DNA of 64,000 bases from assembly GCF_030271515.1 (NCBI RefSeq), contig NZ_JASCXI010000005.1:62001-126000 (forward strand), read 5' to 3'. A program made the position numbers and the translations under genes. Origin of the DNA: Erythrobacter oryzae. GTDB lineage: Bacteria; Pseudomonadota; Alphaproteobacteria; Sphingomonadales; Sphingomonadaceae. Below the pieces are notes generated by a model. That model searched no databases. It had not been told where the DNA came from and saw only the letters and a program-made list of their open reading frames with translations. Of the stretch, positions 40,853-51,670 are shown in pieces (position 1 is the stretch's first letter; the number at the start of each line of letters is the position of its first letter).

Positions 40853-41932
40853 ATGAGCCAATCGTCGGGTCCGCTTACGGGTCTTCGTGTTCTGGAATTC
40901 GCCGGTATCGGGCCGGGGCCGCATGTCGCGATGCTGCTCGCCGACCTTGGCGCCGAGGTGGTGCGGGTCGACCGGCCGGGCGCGCGGCCGACCAACCCGG
41001 TGGTGGAACGCGCGCGGCACCGGCTGGCGCTGGACCTCAAGAGCGAGGAGGGCCGCGCCGCCGTGCTCGCCGCCGCCGCCAGCGCCGACGTGCTGATCGA
41101 GGGCTTCCGCCCCGGCGTGATGGAGCGGCTGGGCCTCGGGCCCGACACGCTGCTCGAGGCCAATCCGCGCTTGGTCTATGCGCGGATGACCGGCTGGGGA
41201 CAGGAAGGCCCGCTCGCGCAGGCTGCGGGGCACGACATCAACTACATCGCCATCACCGGCGCTCTCGCCGCCGTGGGCCGCCCAAGCGAGACCGCGACCC
41301 CGCCGCAGAACCTCGTCGGCGATTTCGGCGGCGGGTCGATGTATTGCGCCTTCGGGATCATGGCCGCGCTCTACGAACGCGATCGTTCGGGCAAGGGCCA
41401 GGTGGTCGACGCCGCGATCGTCGACGGGGCGACCAGCCTCATGAGCTTCTTCTTCGGCGTGCGCGCGGTGCCGCACCTCTCCACGACACGCGGCAAAGGG
41501 ATGCTCGGCGGGGCGGCGCATTTCTACCGCTGCTTCACCTGCGCCGACGGCAAGGAGATCAGCCTCGGATCGATCGAGCCGCAGTTCTACGCCGAGATGC
41601 TGGCGCGGGCGGGGGCTCCGGCGGAGCTGGCCGAGGGGCAGATGAACCCGGCCAATTGGGACGACTACGCGGCAAAGCTGGCCGCGCTGTTCCTGACGAA
41701 GACCCAGGCCGAATGGTGCGAACTGCTGGAGGGCACCGACGCCTGCTTTGCCCCCGTGCTGGGGATCGAGGAAGCGCGCGAGCATCCGCATATGAAGGCG
41801 CGCGGGGCTTACGTGGAGCATGACGGCATCTGGCACACCGCCCCCGCGCCGCGCTTTAGCCGCACACCGGGGACGTTGCGTTCGAGCGCGGACGACGGGG
41901 CCGACGTGGTCGCGCGCTGGGGTGCTGCCTGA
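40853..41932 (+). CDS. CoA-transferase family III, alpha-methylacyl-CoA racemase-like
   Basis: 359 residues from the ATG at 40853, preceded by a GAGGGAGAG ribosome-binding site; the upstream frame is rejected. [33 protein letters not shown] is the family opening (described by its ends GLRVLEF and VVRVDRP). [30 protein letters not shown] contains the His-Asp pair (GHDINY) characteristic of AMACR-type racemases rather than CoA transferases. It would interconvert (R)- and (S)-2-methylacyl-CoA esters. It is coupled to a MaoC dehydratase and looks like a lipid/CoA metabolism pair unrelated to the EPS genes. Confidence 0.85.
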   Translation: MSQSSGPLTGLRVLEFAGIGPGPHVAMLLADLGAEVVRVDRPGARPTNPVVERARHRLALDLKSEEGRAAVLAAAASADVLIEGFRPGVMERLGLGPDTLLEANPRLVYARMTGWGQEGPLAQAAGHDINYIAITGALAAVGRPSETATPPQNLVGDFGGGSMYCAFGIMAALYERDRSGKGQVVDAAIVDGATSLMSFFFGVRAVPHLSTTRGKGMLGGAAHFYRCFTCADGKEISLGSIEPQFYAEMLARAGAPAELAEGQMNPANWDDYAAKLAALFLTKTQAEWCELLEGTDACFAPVLGIEEAREHPHMKARGAYVEHDGIWHTAPAPRFSRTPGTLRSSADDGADVVARWGAA

Positions 41933-42381
41933 TGGCCGGCAAGTACTTCGAGGAATGGCAGGTCGGCGAGCGCATCGAACACCCGATCCGCCGCACCGTG
42001 ACCGAGACCGACAACCTCCTCTTCTCGACCATGACCCACAACCCCCAGCCGCTCCACATCGATGTCGAGGCGGCGAGGGCCAGCGGGTTCGGGCAGATCC
42101 TCGTCAATTCGACCTTCACCTTCAGCCTGCTGGTCGGCTTGTCGGTCGGCGAGACGACGCTGGGCACGCTGGTTGCCAACCTCGGCTTCGACAAGGTGGT
42201 GACGCCCAAGCCGGTGTTCATCGGCGACACCCTGCGGGCCTCTTCCGAGGTCAAGGAACTGCGCGAGAGCAAGTCGCGCCCCGATGCCGGGATCGTCACC
42301 TGGGTGCACGAGATGACCAACCAGCGCGATGAAGTGGTGTGCCGCTGCGAGCGTTCGGCGCTGATCCAGCGGCGGGGGTGA
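41932..42381 (+). CDS. MaoC-like dehydratase
   Basis: 149 residues; the ATG overlaps the upstream stop (TGATG). Hot-dog fold with the hydratase motif of the MaoC family, seen as [20 protein letters not shown], where the Asp and His (N-x-x-P-x-H) form the catalytic dyad. [20 protein letters not shown] and [13 protein letters not shown] follow. It probably hydrates or dehydrates an acyl-CoA, such as mesaconyl/methylmalyl-type esters or branched enoyl-CoA. Pairing with a racemase supports branched-chain acyl-CoA metabolism. Confidence 0.85.
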   Translation: MAGKYFEEWQVGERIEHPIRRTVTETDNLLFSTMTHNPQPLHIDVEAARASGFGQILVNSTFTFSLLVGLSVGETTLGTLVANLGFDKVVTPKPVFIGDTLRASSEVKELRESKSRPDAGIVTWVHEMTNQRDEVVCRCERSALIQRRG

Positions 42382-42424
42382 ACCTTTCGGCCCTGTGGCG
42401 TGTAACCCTCCCGAAGGAGGATGC

Positions 42425-43018
42425 ATGGCCAAGGGCAGTAACGCGGACAGCATCGGCGAAGTCGTCGACGGGCTCGAGGAGGTCGCGGAGAAGCAGGACA
42501 CAGTCGCGATCGACGACCTGCTCGACACCTTCGGCGACCGTTCCTTCGCGCCGCTGATGCTGATCCTCGCGCTGGTCGGGATCACCCCGGTCGGCGCGAT
42601 CCCGAGCGTGCCGACAATCCTCGGCCTGTGCATCGCGGTGATCGCCGCGCAGATGGCGTGGGGTCGGGAGCACGTCTGGCTACCCAAATTCGTCACCCGG
42701 CGCGGGATCAAGTCGAAGCGGCTGACCAGGGGCAAGGACAAGCTCGACAAGGTGGCGGACGTCATGGACTCCGTCGCCAAGCAGCGGCTCAAAGCGCTGG
42801 CGAGCGGGCCGGCGCGGCGGGTGGCGGCGGGGCTGGTCGTGGTGCTGTGCCTCGCGTTGCCGGTGCTCGAGCTGGTGCCCTTCGCGGCGGCGGCGCCGTT
42901 CCTGTCGATCGCCATCCTCAGCCTCGCGCTGATGGTGCGCGACGGGCTGGTGCTGCTGATCGGCGGCGCGGTGGCACTGGCGGCGCTGACTTACGGGGTG
43001 TGGTGGTTCGTCGCCTGA
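42425..43018 (+). CDS. ExoD-family exopolysaccharide synthesis protein
   Basis: 197 residues from the ATG at 42425, with AAGGAGG (42414-42420) upstream. The ExoD-type layout is clear: an N-terminal soluble helix, LLDTFGDRSFAPLMLILALVGITPVGAIPSVPTILGL, then GREHVWLPKFVTRRGIKSKRL and two or three C-terminal membrane helices. ExoD was named for an exopolysaccharide and symbiosis phenotype in rhizobia; its biochemical role is unclear. It is the last gene at the EPS side before an intergenic region with small repeats. Confidence 0.8.
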   Translation: MAKGSNADSIGEVVDGLEEVAEKQDTVAIDDLLDTFGDRSFAPLMLILALVGITPVGAIPSVPTILGLCIAVIAAQMAWGREHVWLPKFVTRRGIKSKRLTRGKDKLDKVADVMDSVAKQRLKALASGPARRVAAGLVVVLCLALPVLELVPFAAAAPFLSIAILSLALMVRDGLVLLIGGAVALAALTYGVWWFVA

Positions 43019-43031
43019 GTCGGACGGCGAC

Positions 43032-43121
43032 GAAGTTCACGAAGTTCACATTGCAAAACGTGCAATCCTACAGGATTTACTCTGCAATATCAGTTTGATA
43101 CCGCGCAAAAACAAAGTTCAC
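43032..43121. repeat. AAGTTCAC direct repeats and a TTGCA inverted repeat
   Basis: GAAGTTCAC occurs twice in perfect tandem (43032-43040 and 43041-43049) and AAGTTCAC again at 43114-43121. Between them is the palindrome TTGCA-AAACG-TGCAA (43051-43065). The 204-base region 43019-43222, between the convergent ExoD-like and efflux outer-membrane genes, holds nothing else I recognise and no clear terminator. Confidence 0.55.
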
Positions 43122-43222
43122 ACATTTTTCGGCGTTGCGCGGGCCTGTGGCGGTGCTTGCGGGGGGAGCGACGATGGGAAAGATCGCCCCCCGCTTAGCA
43201 GACCGCCGGCCTGTAGGAAAAT

Positions 43223-44629
43223 CTACCGCGCCGCCATCACCTCGCCGCCCAGCGCCTGCCACAGCACGATCCGCGCGCGCTGCGCCCGGCCGAGCGCGGC
43301 TGCCGCGTTCTCGCCGCTCGAATCCGCCGCGCGGCGGGCTTCGAGCACGTCGAGGAAGCTCGCCAGCCCCGCGCGGTAGCGGGTCTCGGCAATCGCGGCG
43401 GCGCGGGAGAGCTGGTCGCGCTGGGTAATGGCGAGTGCCGCCTCGGCATCGGCAGCGGTGACCACGCCGTAAGCCGCCTCGGCATCGCCCAAAGCCTGAT
43501 AGACCGCGCCGCGATAGGCGGCGAAGGCGGCACGCTTGTTCGCGGCGGCGCCATCGATCTGAGCGGCCACCCGCCCGAAATCGAGCAGCGGCCCGGCAAT
43601 CCCGCCGGTGAGCGTGCCGACCACCGAATCGTCGAAGAAATCCGCCGGGCGGAACGACAGCAGCCCGATCACCCCCGAAAGCGTGATGCGCGGGAAGCGC
43701 GCGCGTGCCGCCGCGGCGAGATCGGCGTCGGTCGCGGCGAGTTCGGCGGCAGCGGCGGCGACATCGGGCCGGTTGGCGAGGAGGTCGGAAGGCAGGCTCG
43801 CGGGCGCGGGCGCAGCGGCCAGCGCCGGGGCGGGCGCGGCGAGGGCGGCGCGCACCGTGGCGGCATCCTGCGCGGTCAGCGTCACCAGCCGGCCGATCAG
43901 CTGCGCGCGCTCGCTTTCGAGCGCGGCGAGGCGGGTGGCGGAGCCGCTCGCGGTCGCCTCGGCGCGCACGCGGTCGAAGCCGGGGGCGATGCCTGCATCC
44001 TCGCGCACCTTGGCCAGCGCGGCGAGCTGGCGCGCAGCCTCGCCGTCGGCCTTGATCGCTGCGGCGCGCGCGTCGAGCACGCGCCAGTCGGTGACGCTCG
44101 CAGCGATCTCGGCGAGCAGCGCGAGACGCACGCCCTGCGCCTGCGCGGTGGCGCCGTCGATCCGGGCGAGCGCGGCGCGTTCCTGCGCTTTCAGCTGGCC
44201 GAAAATGTCCGGGTCCCAGCTCGCGGTGATGTTCGCGCCGTAGGAGGTCTGCTCGCGCGGAATGAAGCCCTGCTGGCCCGCCTGCCCGAACTGCGCAGGG
44301 TTGATGCGGTTGCGGGTGACATCGGCGTCGGCGGTGATGTTGGGCAGGCGCGCGGCCCCTGCACCGCGGGCTCCGGCGCGCGCGGCGTCGATCCGCGCGG
44401 CGGCCTCGGCGAGGTTGGGCGCATCGGCGAGCGCGGCCTGCGACAGCGCGGCATAGGCCGGGTCGCCGTTCGGCATCAGTGCCGCGAGCGCCGCCCCGGC
44501 CGCGGCCTCGGGCTGGGCGAAGAAGGCGCGCGGCAGCTCCGGCGTCGGCGTGGCGACCTCGGGGACACTCGCGCAGGCAGCGAGTGTCAGCGGGGCCAGC
44601 ATCGCCCCGATCACAGGCAGGCGGCGCAT
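43223..44629 (-). CDS. Efflux outer-membrane lipoprotein (NodT/OprM family)
   Basis: 468 residues from the ATG at 44629, four bases after the adaptor gene stop. A lipoprotein signal peptide (MRRLPVIGAMLAPLTLAAC) has Cys19 as the lipidation site. Two OEP repeats follow: long alpha-helical hairpins rich in Ala, with WDPDIFGQLKAQERAALARID and LLANRPDVAAAAAELAATDADLAAAARARFPRI being hallmark NodT segments. It forms the TolC-like outer-membrane duct for the tripartite efflux system encoded with it. Confidence 0.9.
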   Translation of the reverse strand: MRRLPVIGAMLAPLTLAACASVPEVATPTPELPRAFFAQPEAAAGAALAALMPNGDPAYAALSQAALADAPNLAEAAARIDAARAGARGAGAARLPNITADADVTRNRINPAQFGQAGQQGFIPREQTSYGANITASWDPDIFGQLKAQERAALARIDGATAQAQGVRLALLAEIAASVTDWRVLDARAAAIKADGEAARQLAALAKVREDAGIAPGFDRVRAEATASGSATRLAALESERAQLIGRLVTLTAQDAATVRAALAAPAPALAAAPAPASLPSDLLANRPDVAAAAAELAATDADLAAAARARFPRITLSGVIGLLSFRPADFFDDSVVGTLTGGIAGPLLDFGRVAAQIDGAAANKRAAFAAYRGAVYQALGDAEAAYGVVTAADAEAALAITQRDQLSRAAAIAETRYRAGLASFLDVLEARRAADSSGENAAAALGRAQRARIVLWQALGGEVMAAR

Positions 44630-44633
44630 CGCC

Positions 44634-45620
44634 TCAGCCCTCCGTCTTGGCAGGCGCACCCGCCTTGGCCGGAATGAAGGCGTCGATCTGCTGGCCGACG
44701 CGGAAGGCCTCGGACGGGGGCAGGGCGTAGATCAGCTGGAGCACGCGCACATCGACGCGCTCGGCGGCCGAGTTGGTGAGCGAGCGCTTGGGCACCACCT
44801 GCGGCTCGGCGCGCACGAAGGTGGCCTTGACGTGGAGCTCGGCCGCGCCGCGCGGGGAGACGATGGCGGGCGCGCCGATGGCGAGGCGGCTGACCTCGTT
44901 CTCGTCGATGTCGATGCGCACGTGGAGCGGGTTGGTCTCGCCCATCTGGATGAAGGGCGTCGAGTTGCCCCCGCCCTGGGTGGAGACGAATTCGCCGCTG
45001 CGGATGTTGACCGCGAGGATCTCGCCCGCGATCGGCGCGCGGACCACGAGGCGCTCGATCTCGGTGCGCGCGGCGGCGGCGGCGGCCTGCGCCGAGGCGA
45101 GCCGCGCGCGGGCGAGGCCGAGGCGGGTGGTGGCGGCGGCTTCCTCGCCCTCGGCACGGATCACTTCGGAGCGGCTGACCGCGGCGGGATCGGCCAGCCC
45201 GCGATAGAGCGCGAGCTGCTGGCGCGCGGTCGCCTGCGCGGCGCTCGCCTCGGCGATCGAGGCGCGGGCTTCGGCGATGGCGGCATTGGACTGCGCAAGG
45301 CTCGCCTGCGCGGCGCGGGCGTCGACGGTGAACAGCACGTCGCCCTTCGCCACGCGGTCGCCCGGGCGCACGCGCACATCGGTAACGAGGCCCGACAGCG
45401 CCGAGCCGATGTCGATGATCTCGCTCGCGGGCTCGACGATCCCCGCCCCCGCGACCCGCGCCTTGCCGGCGAGGTCGCCCACCGCCTTGGGGGGCTGCTC
45501 GGCGGGCTCGGCGGTCGAGCGGTCGGGGAGCCCGGCAAGGATCAGCCACGCGGCGATGGCAAGACCGATCACCGCGAGCGCGGGCAAGATCTGGCGGGCA
45601 AAACTCAGGTTGCGGAGCAT
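44634..45620 (-). CDS. HlyD/DevB-type periplasmic adaptor
   Basis: 328 residues. An N-terminal membrane anchor (LPALAVIGLAIAAWLILAGL) is followed by a lipoyl/barrel-sandwich half (RVAGAGIVEPASEIIDIGSALSG), a long coiled-coil hairpin (about 100-190) and the second lipoyl half (VRAPIAGEILAVNIRSGEFV). It links the inner-membrane ABC exporter to the outer-membrane channel. The DevBCA-like gene set (adaptor, permease, ATPase) plus an outer-membrane lipoprotein suggests export of a lipid, glycolipid or toxic compound. Confidence 0.87.
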   Translation of the reverse strand: MLRNLSFARQILPALAVIGLAIAAWLILAGLPDRSTAEPAEQPPKAVGDLAGKARVAGAGIVEPASEIIDIGSALSGLVTDVRVRPGDRVAKGDVLFTVDARAAQASLAQSNAAIAEARASIAEASAAQATARQQLALYRGLADPAAVSRSEVIRAEGEEAAATTRLGLARARLASAQAAAAAARTEIERLVVRAPIAGEILAVNIRSGEFVSTQGGGNSTPFIQMGETNPLHVRIDIDENEVSRLAIGAPAIVSPRGAAELHVKATFVRAEPQVVPKRSLTNSAAERVDVRVLQLIYALPPSEAFRVGQQIDAFIPAKAGAPAKTEG

Positions 45621-45653
45621 GGCGTCCTCGGCGGGTTGGAGAGGGTAGGGGTG

Positions 45654-46385
45654 TCAGTGGTCATCGGGCATCTCGGTGCCGTCATGGGTGATGCGCCCGT
45701 CCTCGAGCACGATGATGCGGTCGGCGAGATCGAAGATGCGGTTGTCGTGGGTGACGATGATGCAGGCGCGGTCGGGCGAGACGGCGACCTCGCGCAGCAG
45801 GTCCATCACCCGGCGGCCCGAGGAGGCATCGAGCGCGGCGGTCGGCTCGTCGCACACGACGAGGCGCGGCTCGTGGACGAGGGCGCGGGCGATGGCGACG
45901 CGCTGCTGCTGCCCGCCCGAAAGCTGGCGCGGCAGCTTGTCGGCCTGGTTGCCGATATTGAGCTTGTCGAGCAGCACCTTGGCCCGCTCGCGCGCTTCCT
46001 TGATCGGCACGCCCTGCGCGATCAGCGGCACCGCGGCGTTGGCGGCGGCGTCGATCGAGGGGATGAGGTTGTACTGCTGGAAGATGAAGCCGATGTTCTT
46101 GAGGCGGAAGTTCACCAGCTCGGTATCGGTCAGCTTGTAGATGTCGGTGCCGAACACGCGCACCTCGCCCTCGGTCGGGTAGAGGATGCCGCACATGATC
46201 GAGATCAGCGTGGTCTTGCCGCTGCCGCTCTCGCCCACGACGTAGGTGAGCTCGCCCGGGCGGATGTCGGTGTCGATCCCGTGGAGCACGCGGATGGTGG
46301 TCTGCCCGGCCTCGAAATCGCGGGTGATGCCGCGCGCGCAGATCGCCGCTTCGGGGGCGCAGCCGGGGGTGGTTTGCTGGGTCAT
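45654..46385 (-). CDS. ABC transporter ATPase (DevA/LolD-like)
   Basis: 243 residues from the ATG at 46385; an in-frame GTG six codons upstream (46403) overlaps the permease stop and could be the true start. Walker A VGESGSGKTTLISIMCG, Q-loop IGFIFQQYNLIPS, signature LSGGQQQRVAIARAL, Walker B LVVCDEPTAALD and the H-loop VTHDNRIF are all intact. It powers the FtsX-type permease encoded just upstream, in the MacB/LolD class. Confidence 0.92.
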   Translation of the reverse strand: MTQQTTPGCAPEAAICARGITRDFEAGQTTIRVLHGIDTDIRPGELTYVVGESGSGKTTLISIMCGILYPTEGEVRVFGTDIYKLTDTELVNFRLKNIGFIFQQYNLIPSIDAAANAAVPLIAQGVPIKEARERAKVLLDKLNIGNQADKLPRQLSGGQQQRVAIARALVHEPRLVVCDEPTAALDASSGRRVMDLLREVAVSPDRACIIVTHDNRIFDLADRIIVLEDGRITHDGTEMPDDH

Positions 46386-46399
46386 GATCGCCGTCTCGC

Positions 46400-47536
46400 T
46401 CACCGGAACACCGCCGCCGGTTCGGTCCTGAGCACGCTTCGGATCGCGATGAAGCCGGTCAGCGCGAGGATGATCACCACCGCTGCAAGGCTGATCAGCG
46501 GGATCTGCCAGGGGATGTAGAAGCCCTTGAAGAACGGGTTCGACCCGAAACCGCGGATGAAGGCGATGGTGCCGACGACGCCGATGCCGTAGCCGACCAG
46601 CCCGACGAGGCCCGCCTGCACGCCGACCATCTGCATGATCTTGCTGTTGGTCACGCCGATCGCCTTCAGCGCGCCGAACTGCTTGATGTTGTCGCGCAGG
46701 AACAGGCTGAAGGTGAGCCCGACGATCGCCACCCCGACCACGAAGCCGAGGAACACCGTGATCCCGAAATTGATCGGGATGCCGGTGTTCTCGATGATGA
46801 AATTGACGCCCGCCTGCGCAAGTTCGGCGCGGGTTTCGGCCTTGAGGCCGGTTTCCTGCTCGATCCGCGCGGCCACGGCCTCGGGCGTCTCGCCCTTGGC
46901 CACCCCCACCAGCACGAAGGACAGGCGGTTGCGCGTGCCGGGGACGAAGTTGAGGGCGCTCGAATAGCGGGTGTAGAGCGTCACCTGGCTGGTGAAGGAG
47001 GGAATCGCGTCGGCGATGCCGCGGATGATCGCGCGCTGGTCGTTCAGCTCGAGCCGCTCGCCCAGCGGGCTCGCGCCGTTCGAGAACAGGCGGTCGACCC
47101 CGACATCGTCGATCACCACCGTATCGGGGGCAAAGAACACCGACTTGTCGCCCACCGCCATGCGCTTGGGCAGGCCGATGAGGGTCGCATCGTCGACCCC
47201 GATCACCGTCACGCCTTCGAGATCGCCGTCCTTGGTGCGGACATTGGCGACCGCGCGCAGATGCGGCACGGCCCATTCGACCCCGGGGATCGCGCGCACC
47301 TTGTCGAGCGCGGTGCCCGGCATGGCATAGCTCACATCGGTGGTGCGGCTGACCGGGTCCATCACCCACACCTCGGCCTCGGGCGCGTTGTAGACCCCGC
47401 TTGCCCCGCGTTCGACGAGGTTGACGAAGATCGTCATCTGCTGGGTGATGAGCAGGGTCGAAAAGCCGATACCGAACAGCAGCCCATAGAACTTCTGGGC
47501 GTCCCCGGTGAGCATTCTGATGGCGATCCAGAGCAC
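46400..47536 (-). CDS. ABC transporter permease (DevC/FtsX-like)
   Basis: 378 residues. One N-terminal membrane helix (about 20-40), a large periplasmic MacB-type domain (60-240) and three C-terminal helices (about 255-275, 305-335 and 345-370) form the FtsX layout. It is the first gene of the efflux operon (order permease, ATPase, adaptor, outer-membrane lipoprotein). It faces tetR across 95 bases that contain two operator-like palindromes, so TetR repression is expected. Confidence 0.87.
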   Translation of the reverse strand: MLWIAIRMLTGDAQKFYGLLFGIGFSTLLITQQMTIFVNLVERGASGVYNAPEAEVWVMDPVSRTTDVSYAMPGTALDKVRAIPGVEWAVPHLRAVANVRTKDGDLEGVTVIGVDDATLIGLPKRMAVGDKSVFFAPDTVVIDDVGVDRLFSNGASPLGERLELNDQRAIIRGIADAIPSFTSQVTLYTRYSSALNFVPGTRNRLSFVLVGVAKGETPEAVAARIEQETGLKAETRAELAQAGVNFIIENTGIPINFGITVFLGFVVGVAIVGLTFSLFLRDNIKQFGALKAIGVTNSKIMQMVGVQAGLVGLVGYGIGVVGTIAFIRGFGSNPFFKGFYIPWQIPLISLAAVVIILALTGFIAIRSVLRTEPAAVFR

Positions 47537-47594
47537 GTGGGCAGGAACCTTTATCAGCAGGTGGGGTTGCGCGAGGGAGAGACTCGCTGCATTA

Positions 47595-47629
47595 TTGAAC
47601 GGTCGCGTTTAACTGAACGGAGCCGTTCA
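47595..47629. promoter_or_regulatory. Probable TetR operators between the efflux operon and tetR
   Basis: Two inverted repeats: TGAACGG-AG-CCGTTCA (47614-47629, perfect 7-base arms) and TTGAACG-GTCG-CGTTTAA (47595-47612, one mismatch). They lie in the divergent promoter region, and GAACGG occurs as the shared half-site. The second palindrome overlaps the GGAG ribosome-binding site of the regulator gene, which suggests autorepression. Confidence 0.75.
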
Positions 47630-47631
47630 TT

Positions 47632-48294
47632 TTGTCAATCGGGCATTCAGCCAGTCCTGAAAAAAAACCTGTTCGCCGGAAAGCGGGCAGGCCGCTCGAT
47701 GCCGCCAAGCGCGCCGCGATCGTCGACAGCGCGGCTCATCACTTCTTCCACCACGGCTATGCCGCCACCGCGATCGAGCAGATTGCGGCCGATGCGGGCG
47801 TCTCCAAGGTCACGATCTACAACCAGTTCGGCGACAAGCGCGCGCTCTTCACCGCTGCGGTCGAATGCGAATGCGAGAAGATGCGCGGGCACTTCTCGCT
47901 CGACGCCACGCCGCAGGGCACCATCCGCGAGCGCCTGACCGCCATCGGCGAGGCGGTCTACGGCTTCCTGTTCCGCCCCGAGATGATCCAGTTCGAGCGC
48001 CGCATCGCCGCCGAGACCGAGGCCGATCCCGCGATCGGCATCGCCTTTCTCGAAGCCGGCCCGTGGCGCATGAAGCAGGGCTTCGGCGCGTGGCTGGCGC
48101 GCGAGCGCGAGCTGGGCGAGTTGGCGATCCCCGACCCCATGCTGGCGGCCGAGCAATTCGTCTCGATGGTCAAGGGCATGGGCGATCTCGAGCGCCGCTT
48201 TGGCGCCAGCGGCAGCGCCGCCGAGCGCGACCGGCGGATCACCGGGGCGGTCGATGTCTTCCTCGCCGCCTACGGTAAGCGGCAAGATCGATAA
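47632..48294 (+). CDS. TetR-family repressor
   Basis: 220 residues from a TTG at 47632; the frame closes 18 bases upstream, so no ATG is available. The N-terminal helix-turn-helix is DSAAHHFFHHGYAATAIEQIAADAGVSKVTIYNQFGDKRALFTAAV (bounded by DSAAHHFF and ALFTAAV, residues about 32-77). The C-terminal domain is of the AcrR/TetR_C type with LEAGPWRMKQGFGAWLARERE. It probably represses the divergent efflux genes and is relieved by a ligand they export. Confidence 0.88.
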   Translation: MSIGHSASPEKKPVRRKAGRPLDAAKRAAIVDSAAHHFFHHGYAATAIEQIAADAGVSKVTIYNQFGDKRALFTAAVECECEKMRGHFSLDATPQGTIRERLTAIGEAVYGFLFRPEMIQFERRIAAETEADPAIGIAFLEAGPWRMKQGFGAWLARERELGELAIPDPMLAAEQFVSMVKGMGDLERRFGASGSAAERDRRITGAVDVFLAAYGKRQDR

Positions 48295-48346
48295 TTCGCA
48301 CCCTCGTGTTCGAAAATTAGCATCGGCTCCGCGCCCGCGCATTATC

Positions 48347-48374
48347 TTGCCATTCACAAGCGGCATCCTACATT
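48347..48374 (+). promoter_or_regulatory. Possible sigma-70 promoter of ftsH
   Basis: TTGCCA (48347-48352) and TACATT (48369-48374) are separated by 16 bases and lie 29 bases before the ftsH ATG. The -10 box is weak, so this is a suggestion only. Confidence 0.3.
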
Positions 48375-48402
48375 GCGAAGCTGACGAAAGGATTCCCCGA
48401 GC

Positions 48403-50373
<1,971 letters not shown>

Positions 50374-50404
50374 TCCGCACAGAGCCGCCGCGCGGAGCCC
50401 GGTG

Positions 50405-51124
50405 ATGGAAGCCTTCAGCCTGCACGGCGGGATCGACGCTGCGGCGCTTGCGGAGGAATTCGCGCGGGCCAAGCGGGTGACGATCGCGCCATTCCTGGCC
50501 CATGAGCAGGCGCTGGCGCTCCATGCCCTGCTCCAGACGCGCGAGGATTGGCGCCAGGTGATGAACAGCGGCCCCGACAAGGTCTTCGAGCTCGACCGTG
50601 CAACCCGCGCGGGCTTCACCCCCGAACGGCGCACGGCGATCGACGAGGTGGTCTATGCCGGGGCCCGCAACGACTTCCAGTTCCGCTATGAAAGCGTGCG
50701 CGTGCCGGACGAGGACGAGGCACGGTCCGCCTCGGACGATCCGCTGTTCGCCTTTGCCCGCTTCATGTCGTCCGGCCCCGCGCGCGATCTGCTGCGCACG
50801 GTCGTCGGCGAGCCGGAGGTTGCCTTCGCCGATGCGCAGGCGACCGCCTTTTCCCCCGGCGATTTCCTCACCCGCCACCACGATCACGTCCCCGGCAAGA
50901 ACCGCATCGCGGCCTATGTCTTCAGCCTCAACCCGGTGTGGCGGATCGAATGGGGCGGATTGCTGCTGATGCACCATGTGGGCGACGAACATGGCGCGGA
51001 TGCGCTGGTGCCCGGGTTCAACCGGCTGAACCTTTTCGCGGTCCCCCAATACCACTCGGTCTCCGAAGTCAGCCGCGCCGCGCCCTGCGCGCGCTATTCG
51101 GTGACCGGCTGGCTGCGGGGCTAG
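50405..51124 (+). CDS. 2-oxoglutarate/Fe(II)-dependent oxygenase
   Basis: 239 residues from the ATG at 50405, the second of two adjacent starts. The double-stranded beta-helix iron site is readable: His158-x-Asp160 in LTRHHDHVPGKNR, the distal His217 in PQYHSVSEV, and Arg230 in ARYSVTGWL for 2-oxoglutarate. The C-terminal half resembles prolyl-4-hydroxylase-like 2OG-FeII_Oxy_3 proteins. The target is unknown; peptides, proteins or small molecules are all possible. It lies 31 bases after ftsH. Its TAG shares CTAG (51121-51124) with the stop of the convergent pseudogene. Confidence 0.8.
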   Translation: MEAFSLHGGIDAAALAEEFARAKRVTIAPFLAHEQALALHALLQTREDWRQVMNSGPDKVFELDRATRAGFTPERRTAIDEVVYAGARNDFQFRYESVRVPDEDEARSASDDPLFAFARFMSSGPARDLLRTVVGEPEVAFADAQATAFSPGDFLTRHHDHVPGKNRIAAYVFSLNPVWRIEWGGLLLMHHVGDEHGADALVPGFNRLNLFAVPQYHSVSEVSRAAPCARYSVTGWLRG

Positions 51125-51559
51125 GCGGGCAGGGCTGCGGTCTTCGCGGCGCGTTGCGCCAGCTTGCGCTCGATCCCGTCCCACAGCCGCGCGAAGGCAC
51201 CCACCGGCCGCCGCTGCACGGCGCATTGCTCGATCACGTTCACCATCGGGATCGCAGGCCACGCCGGGTTGGCCGCCAGCGCCTCGCGGTGGAGCGTGCG
51301 CCGCCGGTCGATCATCGAGAGCACCGGCAGGATCGGCGCCAGCCTGTGGCGCTGGCCCATCCGCAGCAGCATCGCAGCGAGCTCACGCAGCGAGCTGTCG
51401 GCCGGCAGCAGGTCGAGCCCGACAAAGCAGCTGGGGTGGATCAGGGTGTGGGCGGGGATGTCGCCGGCAAACAGGCTGCGCGCTGCACCAAGCGAGGTTG
51501 GTGGCTATTGTCGTCTTGCCGACGCCGCCCTTTGCGCTGTAGACCGCGATCACCGCCAT
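51121..51559 (-). pseudogene. Decayed ParA-like ATPase gene
   Basis: The 5' part from the ATG at 51559 encodes MAVIAVYSAKGGVGKTTIAT followed by NLAWCSA, with an intact Walker A. It is then frameshifted: the next frame reads SLFAGDIPAHTLIHPSCFVGLDLLPADSSLREL, matching GLDLLPADESIRAL of the intact ParA at 52800. It jumps to MLLRMGQRHRLAPILPVLSMIDRRRTLH and ends PVGAFARLWDGIERKLAQR, matching the same protein's C-terminus. At least one frameshift (near 51480), a loss of about 30 residues after the Walker A region and a loss of about 80 residues in the middle (including the Walker B region) are visible. It is a degraded paralogue of the gene at 52800-53531. Confidence 0.85.
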
Positions 51560-51670
51560 CTCGCACTCCTGCGTGTGCACCTGCCCTTCGTAAGTTAAGG
51601 CGCAAGCGGACCGGCGAGGTGTTTCCGCCGCGGCACAGGCCGAGCGCTAATGCTTGCGCGCCGACGGCGC

